A stretch of DNA of 64,000 nucleotides, taken from Oncomelania hupensis. Its lineage: Eukaryota > Mollusca > Gastropoda > Littorinimorpha > Pomatiopsidae. How positions within the stretch are numbered: the stretch's first letter is position 1; each line of letters opens with the position of its first letter. The notes under the pieces are model-generated. The model worked only from the letters and a program-made list of their open reading frames with translations, searched no databases and was not told where the DNA came from. The stretch is taken from assembly GCA_036898135.1 (NCBI GenBank), contig CM072511.1, forward strand, positions 39,053,257 to 39,117,256, read 5' to 3'. Below, piece after piece: positions 1 through 12,559 of the stretch. A program made the translations under genes and the position numbers.

Positions 1-1917
1 GACACCCAGATGACTGAGCACAAACCTTAACCGACCTGACCGAGAATGGGGAGAAGAGACCTAGAGCGTGCTGAGTGTATTTGTGTAGCCGGCACTCACC
101 CGTCCATGACACGAGCATCAGGATCTTTAAAATCCATGCGATGGAATGCGTGCGTGCACAGACTTGACCTCGCTTTATACTCTCGTTATGAATATATTTA
201 CATCTGAAACTTCGGAAAGCATGACTGTGTTCCATGACTGTATTTTGCGGCTGTGGAAATAGGCCTACAATAACATGTGCAGATTATGACTAATTGAGTT
301 AACGTCTTTTGCATTTTAACGTGAAGCGGTAATTGTTTTACATCCGTATTATTTATATTTACTCGTGGGTTGACAAGTGCTTGACATGTGCAGTTTCTTA
401 TTTGCATTTTTAACATTGCCTGTGTGTACTGATTTAGATGTCCAGCCTATGAAGGATGACAGAAAGTAAAATTAATGTTGCGCACGCTGGACTTGTATAC
501 AGTTCTAATTCTCATGTTAAACAGAAAAAGGGAAGACGTTCTTGGTAACACAACGGAAGCAATTGTAGGTACGCTGCTTATCTGTGATCTGTTTGGATGC
601 TAGGATCAAACGTGATGCTGTTTCACATTATTCTCATCTCTAGAAACTCAGTATGTTGTGTTTCCGTTTTCCAGACACTACATCATACAGACTATCTCAT
701 ATCAGAATAGCTCACGTTTTCCTACAACGTTGACAAGATCCTGCCAAGCTTACGTAGTGCAGTCAGATTCGGCTACGCTGCGTATAACACAATGTTTGTC
801 CTGCAATGACGCACATCCGGCGCTCGCGGAAATCGCTCGTGCTCGTATAGCTTCACGCATTCATTGTACGATAGACGAATGGTTACGTGCGTAGGCTGCA
901 CCGGAACGAGGGGGAAAACCCTGACAATTTTGTTCTGTTCACTATTATAGCAAACCGCTACTTCATGCACAAATAAACAAGATTGTTAGAAACTTGTGCA
1001 GTAAGTACGAATTTGTGACAGCGTGTATACGTTGCACTATAGCGTTGAATGCAGATAAATTGTGTGCTTTCTATCTGTATGTACAGCTTGAATTTAATGT
1101 ATTTTTTGGGTCAGGATCGGGTTTGTGGAAATGAGAGTGAGAGTTAAGAGTGATGAGATTGAAAGGGAGGGGGGAGTGTGGGGTAAACGGAGATGTTGAA
1201 GCAATAAAGTACAACGAGCAGTTTACCTACAATAAAAACGGTTAGGACAGATATGTATTTATTTGTATTGGAGGGGAAAAAAGTATTGATCATTCGAAAG
1301 TAGCCTTAACAAATGTTTCTGCGAGTTTTCGAATGATTGGTTATGCCTTAAAAAAATATCCTTTCGAAGTTGTTCAGATGCTGTTTATTAAAAGAAGGAA
1401 GTGTTTTATAAAACCCCAAGTGCTATACTAAAGTAACATTACAATTTACATGGATGGAAAAGTGCTGTGAAAATCAGCAAATCTCAAACAAAAGTGTTCG
1501 CCAAGGACAATGACCCTGACAAATTTGTTAACGGCTATCTTCTTATAATTCCTGTCTTCCGCAGGGATATAAATGAAGGAATTTATTTTTCCTCGCACAG
1601 TCCGATAGGGACATGCCATGCTGAGCGTCGGAGACTTACTAGTGCTAAGCTGGAAGTTGTAATTCAGGGCACAGGTCATCAGGTTCTGGTACCTTGTGCG
1701 AAGAACATCTGTGAAGACAACTGTCACGATCACATAATTAACATTATCTGACACAAGTCTGAATGCAAATCCCATCCTAATCTTGAAATCTTGAAGGGTT
1801 TTGTTTTTCTTGTAAAAAGTAGGCTATTGTAGTTTCAGCTGAGACTGAGTTGCGGGTTTGCGTCAGCGGGGTTACCTGCGCTATAGAGATCTGACCTTCA
1901 GACACCGCTGTTTATTA
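1..1917. other. Noncoding stretch, nothing recognised
   Basis: AT-rich sequence with no open frame showing protein-like composition and no repeat structure I recognise. Two overlapping frames of about 94-109 codons near 1446-1775 lie on opposite strands and resemble no family I know. I treat them as chance. A short CT run follows at 1919-1942. Confidence 0.5.
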
Positions 1918-2036
1918 TCTCTCTCTCGCTCTCTCTCTCTCCCACCCCCTTGACCCCACCCCCTTTCTACCCTCATAATACGAGTGACGAAGTATCTGTG
2001 GTCAGTTTGGACTTTCGGATATTATCTGCTGATCTT

Positions 2037-2232
2037 GTTGTTTGTAGATTATAGTCACACGACACTTTCGCATATAGGTGACTACTGGACCGATTTATAC
2101 TGACACCAGCGGGCCAGTTGTTGGTAAAGGGGAAAATAATATGATCACACGTTGACCAATCCGGGATTCGAACCAGCGACCTTTCGGTTACTAGCAAGAC
2201 GCTCTTACCAACTGAGCTACCCGGCCCCTCTC
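2037..2232 (-). mobile_element. tRNA-derived SINE, family 1, copy a
   Basis: Read on the minus strand, this starts with a tRNA-like head. It has a pol III A box (TAGCTCAGTTGG) and a B box (GGTTCGAATCC), followed by a non-tRNA body that is shared with the copies at 2244-2441 and 26043-26234. The flanks carry the 11-bp direct repeat CTGCTGATCTT at 2026-2036 and 2233-2243. It is a retroposed SINE and not a functional tRNA gene, because the tRNA similarity stops after the B box and the body continues for about 120 bp. Confidence 0.85.
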
Positions 2233-2243
2233 CTGCTGATCTT

Positions 2244-2441
2244 TTGTTGTTTGTAGATTATAGTCACACGACACTTTCGCATATAGGTGACTACTGGACC
2301 GATTTATACTGACACCAGCGGGCCAGTTGTTGGTAAAGGGGAAAATAATATGATCACACGTTGACCAATCCGGGATTTGAACCAGCGACCTTTCGGTTAC
2401 TAGCAAGACGCTCTTACCAACTGAGCTACCCGGCCCCACTC
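2244..2441 (-). mobile_element. tRNA-derived SINE, family 1, copy b (tandem partner)
   Basis: This is nearly identical to the adjacent copy, including A and B boxes. One visible difference is in the B box, where TTTGAACC on the plus strand replaces TTCGAACC. The same CTGCTGATCTT lies at 2233-2243 and again at 2442-2452. The locus therefore reads repeat-SINE-repeat-SINE-repeat, which is what unequal exchange through the target-site duplication would produce. Confidence 0.85.
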
Positions 2442-2685
2442 CTGCTGATCTTACATTTTCAACGTCCTTTATACCTTGTGTCCGCCGAGAAGAAAAATCT
2501 GTCGTTTTAATACAAATTACTATCTTATCTAAAGACGCTAACTATCATTGTTTTCGTAGTTAAATGTTTGGTTTGCTTCCTATGAACTTAAAAGGACCCT
2601 TAGCATAATTATGAAGGAAAAGGTTAGACTCTCTTTCTTTATCTCTTTGCTTTTAATGTTAAGGTGGAGAGTGAGGGGAACGGGG

Positions 2686-2689
<4 letters not shown>

Positions 2690-2743
<54 letters not shown>
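2690..2743. repeat. (GA)n microsatellite
   Basis: Uninterrupted GA dinucleotide run. A second GA run of similar length lies at 2996-3062. Both are read by the minus strand as false Leu-Ser proteins. Confidence 0.95.
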
Positions 2744-2745
<2 letters not shown>

Positions 2746-2754
2746 AAGAGAGAG

Positions 2755-2985
2755 AATGAATATTGAAGTTTAAACGTCTACACCCACCATTGGCGATATG
2801 GCAGACCGGGATAACCATCCCAGGGAACAAGGGGTAGGGCCATAAATCAACACTGAACCACCAGAGTAATAACTACTAAAATGGACAGTGAAAATGGCCA
2901 TTTTTATCTTGCCAATCACGGGATTCGAACCTGGGTCATCGTTGTGCCAGGCGAACGCTCTACCACTTGAGCTAAGGCGATAGGG
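2755..2985 (-). mobile_element. tRNA-derived SINE, family 2, copy a
   Basis: On the minus strand the head has a pol III A box like TAGCTCAAGTGGTAGAGCG and the B box GGTTCGAATCC. A body of about 150 bp follows, including the conserved plus-strand phrase CGTCTACACCCACCATTGG near its 3' end. The same unit recurs at 39314-39566. It differs from family 1 in both head and body. The element is flanked by GA microsatellites on both sides. Confidence 0.8.
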
Positions 2986-2993
2986 AGGGGGGG

Positions 2994-3052
<59 letters not shown>

Positions 3053-3685
3053 GGAGGGAGAGAGAGGGAGAGATCTACTTAACATAAATGCTTTAAAGTG
3101 CAATCCGATTTGAAATAGGATAACAATAAAACCTTGACGAAGATAGAAGGGGTAATGAATTAAAATCGAATGACAGTAACACAAACCTCAACAAGAATAA
3201 TATTTTAAATTCATGACAATTAAATGAAAATAATGAAATTTCGTAAAGAATAATTGTTGGAACAATGCATTTGGTTTTAAAGGAAAAATTGATTTTCATA
3301 ATGGTCGTGTGTGTTCAATGAGAGCCTTTAGAAGAAATGAAAACAACTATCGTTAATATTATTTGGTACTGGTGTGATAGTATCAAGAAAGGCTGATAGC
3401 CGAGAGTGTCCAGTTTACTCAATATTATTATCTCTTTTCGCTCAGTCACGCTCGGTCAGTTCCTGGTCAGACTGGGGGTGTTTGAGTGGTCATTAGATGT
3501 AGCAAGATGGCTATTGGTTTATCTCAGGAATGCTATTGGACGTGATTTAGAGAATGGGAAGTCTAGAATACTGAGTAGTGCATTGGAATACTGGAATATT
3601 TTCCAATTTATGAAGTCTTTATGCCCAGTTCCATTGTATTTTATTTGGACAGAATATAACAGTTTTTCAAATACACGGGGTGTGT

Positions 3686-3779
3686 GCGTTTGTGTGAGAG
3701 AGAGAGAGTGTGTGTGCATAGGTGTGTGTGTGTGGGTGTGTGTGTGTGTGGGTGTGTGTGTGTGTGTGTGTGTGTGTTT
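3686..3779. repeat. (TG)n/(GA)n compound microsatellite
   Basis: TG-rich run with a short internal GA block near 3698. It creates a false Val-Cys open frame on the plus strand. A pentanucleotide TGTAT run follows at about 3988-4033. Confidence 0.9.
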
Positions 3780-4319
3780 GATGTTACTGATGTTTGACAA
3801 TGACGCCTGTATGTGTGTTTTTAGTTATTTTGCTAATGTTCATTTTCCTTCTTCTTATGTTTCATGTGCGGTTTTAATGATGTGATGATGGCTTAACAGG
3901 TGAGCATTCATTTTCAGTACATTTTAAATACTTCTTTATTTGTCTAATCTGTTTCTTTGTAACCATATTTATGCATTATGTATGTATCATGGGTATGTAT
4001 TGTATTGTATTATATTGTATTGTATTGTATTGTGAATGGTTGAATTAGTGGGTGGGTGGGTATGTGTGGGTGGAATCGCAAGTATAATTAACGGATTGAA
4101 TACAGTAACGAGCGCTGAACTACTAAACCTATGTATGTGACTGCGTGGAAGAACAAAAAACAATTCGCGCTAATTGGCATTGCAGTAAATGAAGTGTGGT
4201 CTTTGATTAGAATTGTTTTCTATGCGAGTTAAAAACTAGTCGGTGTTCCTATGACCAACGCTTAGGATCGTTACTACCACCTAGGTGTGTACATTCATTG
4301 TCCACGCTCCATTCGTTGA

Positions 4320-4870
4320 GCACTGACTGTTGTTGACACCTGCCAAACATACTCCACCAGTGTGACGTGCGGCAGACACCACACTGAGTGTCTGTGGCCT
4401 ACTGAGCATCGTTATTGCGCTCAGTTGGATAACGATCAGTTCCAGACAATTTGTGTAGGCGTGTTGTCTACTATTTTAATGTATACTCTTCTCGGTTGAC
4501 TGTACAAACTGAACATCAGACATGCATTGAGTTTGTTCTCGCGTTCAACTGGGTAAAGAGTTTAGACAATTGTTATAGGTATTTGTCTACTTTTTAAAAA
4601 CAATCTTTTTTTATGTGTGACGTTGTGGAACCGTAGACAGTGCCAGTGGCTTACCGATCATCGGTCTTGTGCTGGGTGTGTCGCAGACAATTAGTGTAGA
4701 TATTTCGTCTACTATTTTGTATACCACTGTCTGGAGCTGCTGGGGAAAACCATACAGAATGTATCAACTGCCTGCGGAGTAGGCTTGTAATTATTGTTGC
4801 AACTTGCTTCAGGGCGAGTTCCAGACATTTTGTGTTTGTGTTTGTCTGCCAAGTCGCGAATAAAGAGTTT
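4320..4870. repeat. Degenerate ~121-bp tandem repeat, about 4 units
   Basis: A phrase like CAGACAATTNGTGTAGG, followed by TNTCTACTATTTT, recurs near 4443, 4564, 4684 and, more diverged, 4822. Spacing is roughly 121, 120 and 138 bp. Each is preceded by a similar TCAACTGGG- or TCAGTTGG-like segment. I read it as an old, decayed satellite-like array. No coding potential is seen. Confidence 0.6.
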
Positions 4871-5649
4871 GTGTAAACCACATGAGATATGTCAGTACTA
4901 TGTTGCGTACATGTAGATATTGTTTGAGAGAAAATATGTGTAGTTTGGCAATATATGTTCTTAACTTGATAAGAAAGGATAGGAGCATTGATCGGGTGGC
5001 TAAGGAAGCACCTTTTCAAGTTTTTTTTTTTTTTTTTTTTTTTTGTGCAGGATTTTTTTGTTCTGCAGACTTATTATGCTATGCATTGAAAGATCTTTCT
5101 GAAACGCAAAACGCCTAGTTACTTGTCTTCTTCTGAATGTTTAAGTAATCAGACCTGCAAATTGTTTTTATTTAAGGACTGTTCACACCTGTGATTTTAA
5201 ACCATAGGAAAAGGGTTTTAACTCGTGTGTTTTTGTTGTTGTTGTAAATTAAATAGGTCTATTCCTTTGTCTTATATTTCAGCTGTAACTATTTGAATGC
5301 CATTAACCTATGTCTTGATTTTTTTTCTCCGTGGCTGGAGATGTTAGTGGTGTAGTTGATTCTGTTGGTGGTGGTCAAATTCACACACCCAGGAGACATA
5401 GTAGTCCTGAGGATGTTAGCAGAATTGATTACACCGATTATGTAGACCAGGCTACCAGACTAATCAGTAATGGTCTAATAAGGGTGTGGACAATTGAGAG
5501 ACTAATCATAGAAGCACGATTTTACTTGTCGTGTTCACGACCAAATAAATACAGCTGAGTCGCGCGGTGATGCTTTAACTGTGTTTTGTCACACGTCACT
5601 GTCGCTTTTGCAGTTGTTTTGTACGTAAATGTTATCGGAACTACCTAGA

Positions 5650-6270
5650 ACTCCCTAGTGGGTGTGCCGAGGGTTTCAGTATTAATAGTATCCCCACTTT
5701 TTGGAAATTTAGTGCTTTAATTTCATACTGTCGCTGTCTTTCTCTTTTGTTCTTTCTCATTCCTACTCTGTTCTATCAATTTACTATAGGCCTACTATAT
5801 TCTTCTTCGCTAAACCAGTTACCTACCTTTTTTCTTGAAAACTCTTCCGGGGAAAAACTCCTCATTTGTTTGTGAGGTCTGTTGAATCAGGTTTTAAATA
5901 TTGGACGCTTTCTGCCAGGTGGTCACTGGGGCTTCCTATGATGTTATTATTTGGCAATGTAGGCATTTTATATGTATGTGCTTTATTGATATTTTATAAT
6001 GATGTTTATATTCTATTTTGTTTTTGTAAACGGGGGTTCGATAAATTAGAGTATAGCCTCGGCCTCCTCTGCGTGAGATGTATTTATTGTAAATTGACCG
6101 GCTTGTGGAGTGCCTTCAGCGTTACCACTACGGTTGTTTCGGCAGTTCTTTTATGCGGATCAGGGGCGAGTCCCCTTTCAGCGAAGTTGTGGTCTTGATT
6201 TTGTTGTTCTGATTCGTCTCTTTGCAGTTCGCTGGAACCTGTAAGCAATGAATAAGTAACTAACTTAGTA
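5650..6270 (+). mobile_element. ~580-bp dispersed retroposon, copy 1
   Basis: This shares long near-identical blocks with 37708-38285 and 52610-53165, for example TGGAAATTTAGTGCTTTAA and TTTTTTCTTGAAAACTCT. The right end runs into a short TAACTAAC-like tail. Open frames across it are shared between copies, but only because the DNA is shared. No reverse transcriptase or other known domain is visible. It could be the 3' end of a LINE or a non-autonomous retroposon. Confidence 0.75.
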
Positions 6271-6865
6271 ACTAACTGCGTAGAAGTTTTCTAAGTACTT
6301 GAACTGACAAAACTTTTTTTCACAAACCCCAATGGGGTCTATATATGATAACTGAATATGTGTCTGGGCTTAATAGATTGGCATTATACCCTTAGGCCAT
6401 TCATTCATATCTTTATAGGCGTAGGCTAAGTTCTACGTTGATTAATTGCAGTTTGTACCACCATAATACATCATCATTACACTTCACAATGACTACAGAC
6501 TAAAACAAAATCACCCTAAATTAATAGATACAATATTCCGGTCGAGATTCCAACAAGTTGTCAGTAAAACTTTAAAAATAGAATATTGGTAATTGGGTTA
6601 CATTCAGCCGAGTAATTTCTTCCATTCTTGCATCTTGTACAGACTTGTTTCATGAATTCTTCGTTGACTTCCTTCTTCTGCCAGTATTCTATAGTAGTCT
6701 ATCACATAGGCGTGCTAAAGTAAGGTATGGTGGGTATGTAGGCTTTATCGACTGTGGAAGATACTGACAGTGCCAATGAATGCTGGAAGGTTTTGCTGGC
6801 GCCGCTCACAGGCTTTACAGAAACAGAACATAGAGAAACTGAACAGCGCACCATACTGCACATAC

Positions 6866-6912
6866 GCACACACACACACACACACACACACCCCACACAC
6901 ACACACACACGC
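6866..6912. repeat. (CA)n microsatellite
   Basis: CA dinucleotide run with one CCC interruption. Confidence 0.95.
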
Positions 6913-9110
6913 ACTCACTTAACCACAACCATCATACCACGCACGTATGCCATTACCACCACTATGCCGTTTTCATCTCTCCTGACTTCACTCGAGCCAC
7001 ACCATTGCAGACCACACGGAACAGCAAAGTGCACACACAGATAAATTCTACTCGTACAGACTCTCATATCCGTATGAGTTATAGTCTCCTGTGGCACCTA
7101 AGCGTATGGGAGTCATATCCGTAAGTACTACACAACAACTTAATAATACATTGTGGTTAGGCCAAGCAAAAAGCGGAGGTGTGACTCCTTCAGTGTTCGC
7201 TCGACTCGCCAGCGTACAGGAACTTGACAAGCACAGGAGGAGTAAATTCAGTGACTGACGAATCATCTTTCAATTCAGGACAGTGTCCCGTTACAGGAGT
7301 GTCGGTTTAGAGATAGGATTTTTTTTTACATATCGGAGTTAATTTCAATTGTCAGTATTCGTTTCAAAGTTTAATTTAAACCCTGACATAGGGATCTATT
7401 TTCAGTCGTTGAGTTCTACGTACAGTGTTTTGAGTGCTTACTTTCGTCTCTAGCTATCAAGCCTACGGCCTACGCTAGTAAGTAGTTCAGTTCGTATGTA
7501 AGGAGGCAGAGTCCGACTTTTCGAACTGCTATGTTTGAGTTTAAGTAAACCACTCGGTGTTACGCTAACAGTGAAATCCTTCCAAGCGGATTCTTAGGTG
7601 TGTATTTCACTGACTCATAACGGATAGTTTAAGAGTCTACTGAATTGTATCATGCATTGGAGTAGGGCCTACTAGAGTTATACTGTTAAGATTGTAGAAC
7701 TACTTTCGAAAATATTTGTGTTGCTAATTCGCTGTTGTGGTCGTAAGACGTATAATCTTATCTTATCGATAGTTTGAAGGTTAGGCAAAACATTTCGACT
7801 TTTAGAAGTAATTTAGTGTTTAAAAGGCAGCCGCATTTAAAAATCTAAAATCAAAAGAAAAGAGCAATCATTGAATGTTGTGGACAAGTGACCGAATTAA
7901 CGTTGAAAACGTCTCAACTAGTAGATCTCTACATAACTGCCTTAACTGCATTATACACACCTTGCACAGGTGTAGCCGCTTATACCTCCGTGCGAGTGAG
8001 TGGCGCTTCGCCGAGCTAAAGAAGCAGTAAAGCGCATTCATACCTATTCCTACAACTTTGTCTTTCTGCCTGCCACCTTGGTTAGGCAATCATCACACAT
8101 TCGCCATCCTTGGATTATCACTCTTCAGCAAATCCGGTGATTCCAGCTTTCTTAGAGACCACTGTGTAAGTAACCAGTACCTTTTTATTAGTATCTTTTA
8201 GTAGATAAATACGACGTCACAAACTGATGCAGCGCTAATTTCACACTCGACGCTGCAAAGTTCCTAACTGACGAAGCCGTTGCTGTGTACAAACTTCATC
8301 TTTTTCCTATATTCTACACCTCTCTGTGAACGGGCAGTGTTGCCTTTTCAATTGGAAACGAATAACTGAAGCCGAGAAACGACGGCAACCCGGCTTTATA
8401 TTTCTGTTTAGCGTCTGCTTGTCTATTCCTGTAGTGGGCTGTTACTATTTTGTGTATTTATTTTTGTCCCACTGCTCTGGGAGGGAGTATTTTTAGCCGG
8501 GGCTGCAGTCGAAATTAGCCGGCACTTGTCTAGGGAAGGATCTAAACTGGGCACAGGAGCAGAAGATAGAATAAGTAGCTTGCCAGCCAGGCACTATTCT
8601 GGGCCCCGGTGCATGTCTTTGGCGTGTATATAGACTGCGTCTGTGATCCCCCTGCCTATTTTTTGCCTACACCAATGTTGTTAGTTCTTTTTTGGGTTCC
8701 TGCGCAAAAGTTTTTTTTTTAAACTGGGTTAATGATGTGTTTGGGTTCCAACTGGATATGTTTGGGTCTAATCGTTCACCTTGATTCATTTGTTCTGTAT
8801 GAAATGTATTTTTTGTTTCCCGGTGGTAGTGTTAATCTTCTTTAATTACATGCAGTGTCAAGTCGTCTTGACATTTTTGTTTACACTTAAAAAAATTTTT
8901 TCAGTAGTATATATATAAAACCCTCGATTAGTTATTAAAATATTTATTTTTGTCACAAGGGCCTCTTTTCTCGTCTCTTGTTCTGTTTATTTCGATTTAA
9001 ATGATTATGGATTTTCCTATTTCGTTAGGTAGTGCGATAGCATACGTTTTAATTTTGCAAGGACCGCCAGTCAGAATAGGCGCAATCAAGCACAATTGTA
9101 ATAAACTTGT
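6913..9110. other. Noncoding stretch, nothing recognised
   Basis: No protein-like frame and no repeat structure stands out. Around 8470-8600 there is a moderately GC-rich patch (AGCCGGGGCTGCAGTCGAAA) that resembles the terminal sequences of hAT-type elements, but no partner end was found. At 9205-9265 an AATAAAG followed by TTGAAACTTGAATCT resembles a LINE 3' tail. Confidence 0.4.
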
Positions 9111-9346
9111 TTTGTTGGTGGTGGTGGTGAAGGTGTTGTTGTTGGTAGTGGTGGAGGTGGTGGTGTGTGTGAGCGTGTGTGCATGTGTGTGTGGGCGAAA
9201 CATGCCGTAATTTATCATGTTTTGAGATAATAAAGTGTCCTTGAAACTTGAATCTCGAATCTCGTTACTTTAAGTTAACAGCAACACCTTCAAAAATTAC
9301 AACGATGACGGAACTTCTTGAGCATCATCATCGTTATTATTATTTA

Positions 9347-9470
9347 AAAAAAATATTATCATCATCATCATGTCATCATCATCATGGCCATCATCATGGC
9401 CATCATCATCGTCATCGTCATCAGGATCATTATCATCATCACAACCACCATCTCATTTACCACCAACACT
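9347..9470. repeat. (ATC)n-rich imperfect trinucleotide tract
   Basis: Interrupted CAT/ATC repeats with CACC and GTC variants, reading as a false poly-His frame. A related CCT/CAT tract lies at 10046-10150. Confidence 0.9.
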
Positions 9471-10045
9471 GACTCATTAGGAAGATCAGTTGTGATAATC
9501 TGAGTGGCAGTCAGTCGCGCTTGCTACATCCTGGAACTACGCAGTAACGATAGAAGAGGGAGATCTAGCACGAACCGTCTTCATCGATTTTTTTCTCTCT
9601 CTCTCTCGCTTGCGGTAGTCATCGGTGTTGTTGACGTCGGCGTCGACTCTTTCATCACCGGAAGCTGCCGTGATGGAAGTCAGGTCACTCAAGCAGTGCG
9701 AAAGAGGCAGCATTTCAGCCTAGCCCTGAAGGTCAAGAAGTGGAGTATTCAGCCGTTGTTGTGTGTGTCAGTTTGTGGTAATGGTTAATACTAATAGTCA
9801 CTCTGAAGTTACCAATTTACTGGTGTTATTACCATGTAGTATTGAATGTCTGATATTTAGATATAATACTATTAGCCACTATCAAAATAACTATTAGTTA
9901 ATGAATATACTATTATTATTTTTGTAGGCCTACTAAGTTTGAGGGGTTTAGTGAATAGACTAACTTTTAGGAATTCGCAAGGACTACTTCTGTCCTCTGT
10001 CGTTCTCTGCTTCACCGCCTTAACTTTCACCATCACCACCGACCA

Positions 10046-10150
10046 CTATCCTCCTCCTCCTCCTCCTCCTCCTCATCCTCATCATCATCATCATCATCAC
10101 TATCATCACCATCTTCGTCACCGTTACCGACACCTACATCCTCATCATTA
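10046..10150. repeat. (CCT)n(CAT)n trinucleotide tract
   Basis: CCT repeats change into CAT repeats, giving a false Pro-His frame on the plus strand. Confidence 0.9.
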
Positions 10151-10206
10151 GTAAGAGCAAATACTAAAAAGTTATCGCTATGATGATTCTCAAAGAAAAA
10201 ATTACT

Positions 10207-10289
10207 TTATTTGAATGTTGGGAAGCTCGTTTACCCCTGAGGCTTTATTTGAATGTTGGGAAGCTCGTTTATCCCCTGAGGCTATGTTA
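10207..10289. repeat. 41-bp direct tandem duplication
   Basis: The segment TTTATTTGAATGTTGGGAAG and its continuation through CCCCTGAGGC appears twice back to back (about 10206-10246 and 10247-10288). There is only a one-base length difference near TTTACCCC versus TTTATCCCC. It is a simple recent tandem duplication with no coding role seen. Confidence 0.85.
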
Positions 10290-11410
10290 TCAATCTATCA
10301 GGGCAAGTGATTATTCATATAAATTCACTTACGCTTACGAGACATTTGCTTACTACAGTTGTAATTTATTCCTCTATATTGCTACAGGCAGTTACCATTG
10401 CCTTACTTATTCGGTAATTTTTAGTTTATGTTGGCTAATATTTAATACCTTTAGTTTGAACCTGGAGGGGCTCTCACTGCTGTTTGACCGTTTGATCAGT
10501 ACATTAACGGTATGAGATAGCAAGGGAATGGTCTATTCGTGATTATCATGTAAAAACTGCCACTGGAGCAACATTTAGTAAAGTTTAAACCTTTGCTTGT
10601 TGGTACTATCTCTAGAATCTTTGCCATGTATTGTCATGTTCTGTATTTTAGTTTGATTAACGTGTAACATCAACTTCATCTTTACCACTGTTTGGTTACG
10701 TTAAAACCTCACTTCTTGTGTGTCTTTGTCTTTTGCTGCCTTATTTTAGCACAACTTCTCGGTCCACTGAACGCACGCGATGGTTGAAAGATGCAGCTGA
10801 TAATAATGATTGATGTATCGATCTCAACGGCCCATGTGATGTGGAAATCTACGTCGATCGACGTCCTGCGGGAATGTGGGAGCAATGTAAACGTCAGACT
10901 ATTCAGTATGGTCTTATGCATGCGTTTCAAGCGTGTGTGTGTTAGAGGGAGGGAGGTAGAGGGGAGAGAGAGACAGAGAAAGAAAATAATGGGGGAGAGA
11001 GGGGTGGGGGTGGGGGCGTGAATGTGTATTTTCGTGTATGTTGAGTAGAATTGTATTGCACGAGTTGTGCCATTGGGTATTTCTTGACGGTCACCTTACT
11101 GCCAAGTATAGCAATTATCCGTCAACAAGCTGCAGAACAATTAAAATGTACGCAAATAAAACATAAATAATTTGCCAGATATTACATTTCATGCCTGTTG
11201 TTTTCCTCTGAAAATAGAAACACATTATACTTCAGCATGTAGGTTAGCCATATAATACATGGCCATCTATGTTAAACGTATGTAAAGCACTAACTTGCCC
11301 TGAGGAGTATTTTTAGTAATGTGTGTTTGCTTATGGACGTTGCGTAGTCTTTGTATACACATGTTGACAAGTTGCTGTCGTTGAGCACTCTTTGTATTGA
11401 CACTTTGCTG

Positions 11411-11631
11411 TGTCATTCCAGTGACATTTACAACACCAACTTGCAGTCACTCTGTAATATCGCTATCACAACAACAGAGTGATGACAATGCACAAGTTGC
11501 TGTTGTAAATGCCACTGGAGTGACATAGCAATGTTCATGCAAATGACAACCTTTTTAGACAGGACGTCGCATGCAGTCACAACAACTGAATGATGACAGT
11601 TTACATGAGACGTCCTGTCTAAAAAGGTTGT
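11411..11631. repeat. Two nested or adjacent inverted repeats
   Basis: The 33-bp arms 11411-11443 and 11493-11525 are inverted copies with about three mismatches. The 23-bp arms 11546-11568 and 11609-11631 are perfect inverted copies (each contains AGACAGGACGTC or its complement). Both could form stem-loops with loops of about 40-50 nt. The block abuts a TA run and then a mariner-like element, so it may be the end of another small DNA transposon. Confidence 0.75.
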
Positions 11632-11646
11632 ATATATATATATATA

Positions 11647-12220
11647 TTGGTGGGCCAATAAAATGTTACCTTTTTTTAAGTTTTCTTCACAGAACTGTCA
11701 CGGAAGCACCACTTATCATTTGATAACAAAGGTTTCCCACCTTTTCGCTCGTTCTGTACACAGTTTAATAATTGATGGTATGCCCAATCCACGCTCCTCT
11801 TCTCTGGATTACAGTTGCAACACACACATTGAAGTTGGTGAGGATATTGCTACACATCTGAAGTGGGATTCTCCGAATTTCATGACGGATGTTGGTCTTC
11901 GGAGCCTCAATGGTCTGTGGGTTGTTGTAGTACACTCTCTCCTTCATGTACCCTCATAGGAAGTAGTCTGCGGGGAAAAGATCGAGGGAGTGGGCAGGCC
12001 ATGAGTTGTGTGTGCGCCATGATATAAGCCAATGTTCAGGAAATAGTCTACTTGTTTGAGGAAATTCAGTGAAAAAATTAATTAGGTTTTGTATCAAATG
12101 ATAATTTTGACATTTCTGTGAATAAAATTTTCGAAAGCGTTCTCATAAAAAAACAACAAAAAAAAAAACACCCACAACTTATTTATGATTAAAAAGTGAT
12201 AACATTTTATTGGCCACCAT
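11647..12220 (-). mobile_element. Tc1/mariner-type transposon remnant, internally deleted
   Basis: The ends 11647-11670 and about 12197-12220 are imperfect inverted repeats sharing GGCCAATAAAATGTTA. Between them the minus strand encodes the C-terminal part of an IS630/mariner-type transposase. The readable part at about 11780-12020 contains SWPAHSLDLFPADYFL, then a stop, then GYMKERVYYNNPQTIEA and an NIRHEIRRI motif. In intact family members this region (SPDLxPxDFFLWG) holds the third catalytic acidic residue. The N-terminal two thirds is missing and a stop lies in the conserved block, so it is dead. The TA-rich flanks fit a TA target but cannot prove it. Confidence 0.8.
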
Positions 12221-12559
12221 GTATAGATGTATATATTTACACTCACACACACGCACACACACAACAAACACACGCGCGCGCGTTCTATCTGAAACAGCTT
12301 GCGCTGTCCTACTTATTCCCAATGCATTCACAAGCCAGAGTGAATAGGATTAAAACGGTTACTGGTTTTAAACCAGCTGTGTAACCAGAAACAAGATATA
12401 AAGCTCAGAAATGCACAAAATATTGTTGGTTCCATACATATTTTCACAAAAAGTAAATACAATAAAATTCACCCACTTTCACCTACACCCAAACAGTGTC
12501 CGGTGATTATTTTATTTTCCCCAGCCCTTTGTTCAAGACTGTGGTCTCCACATCCCCAT

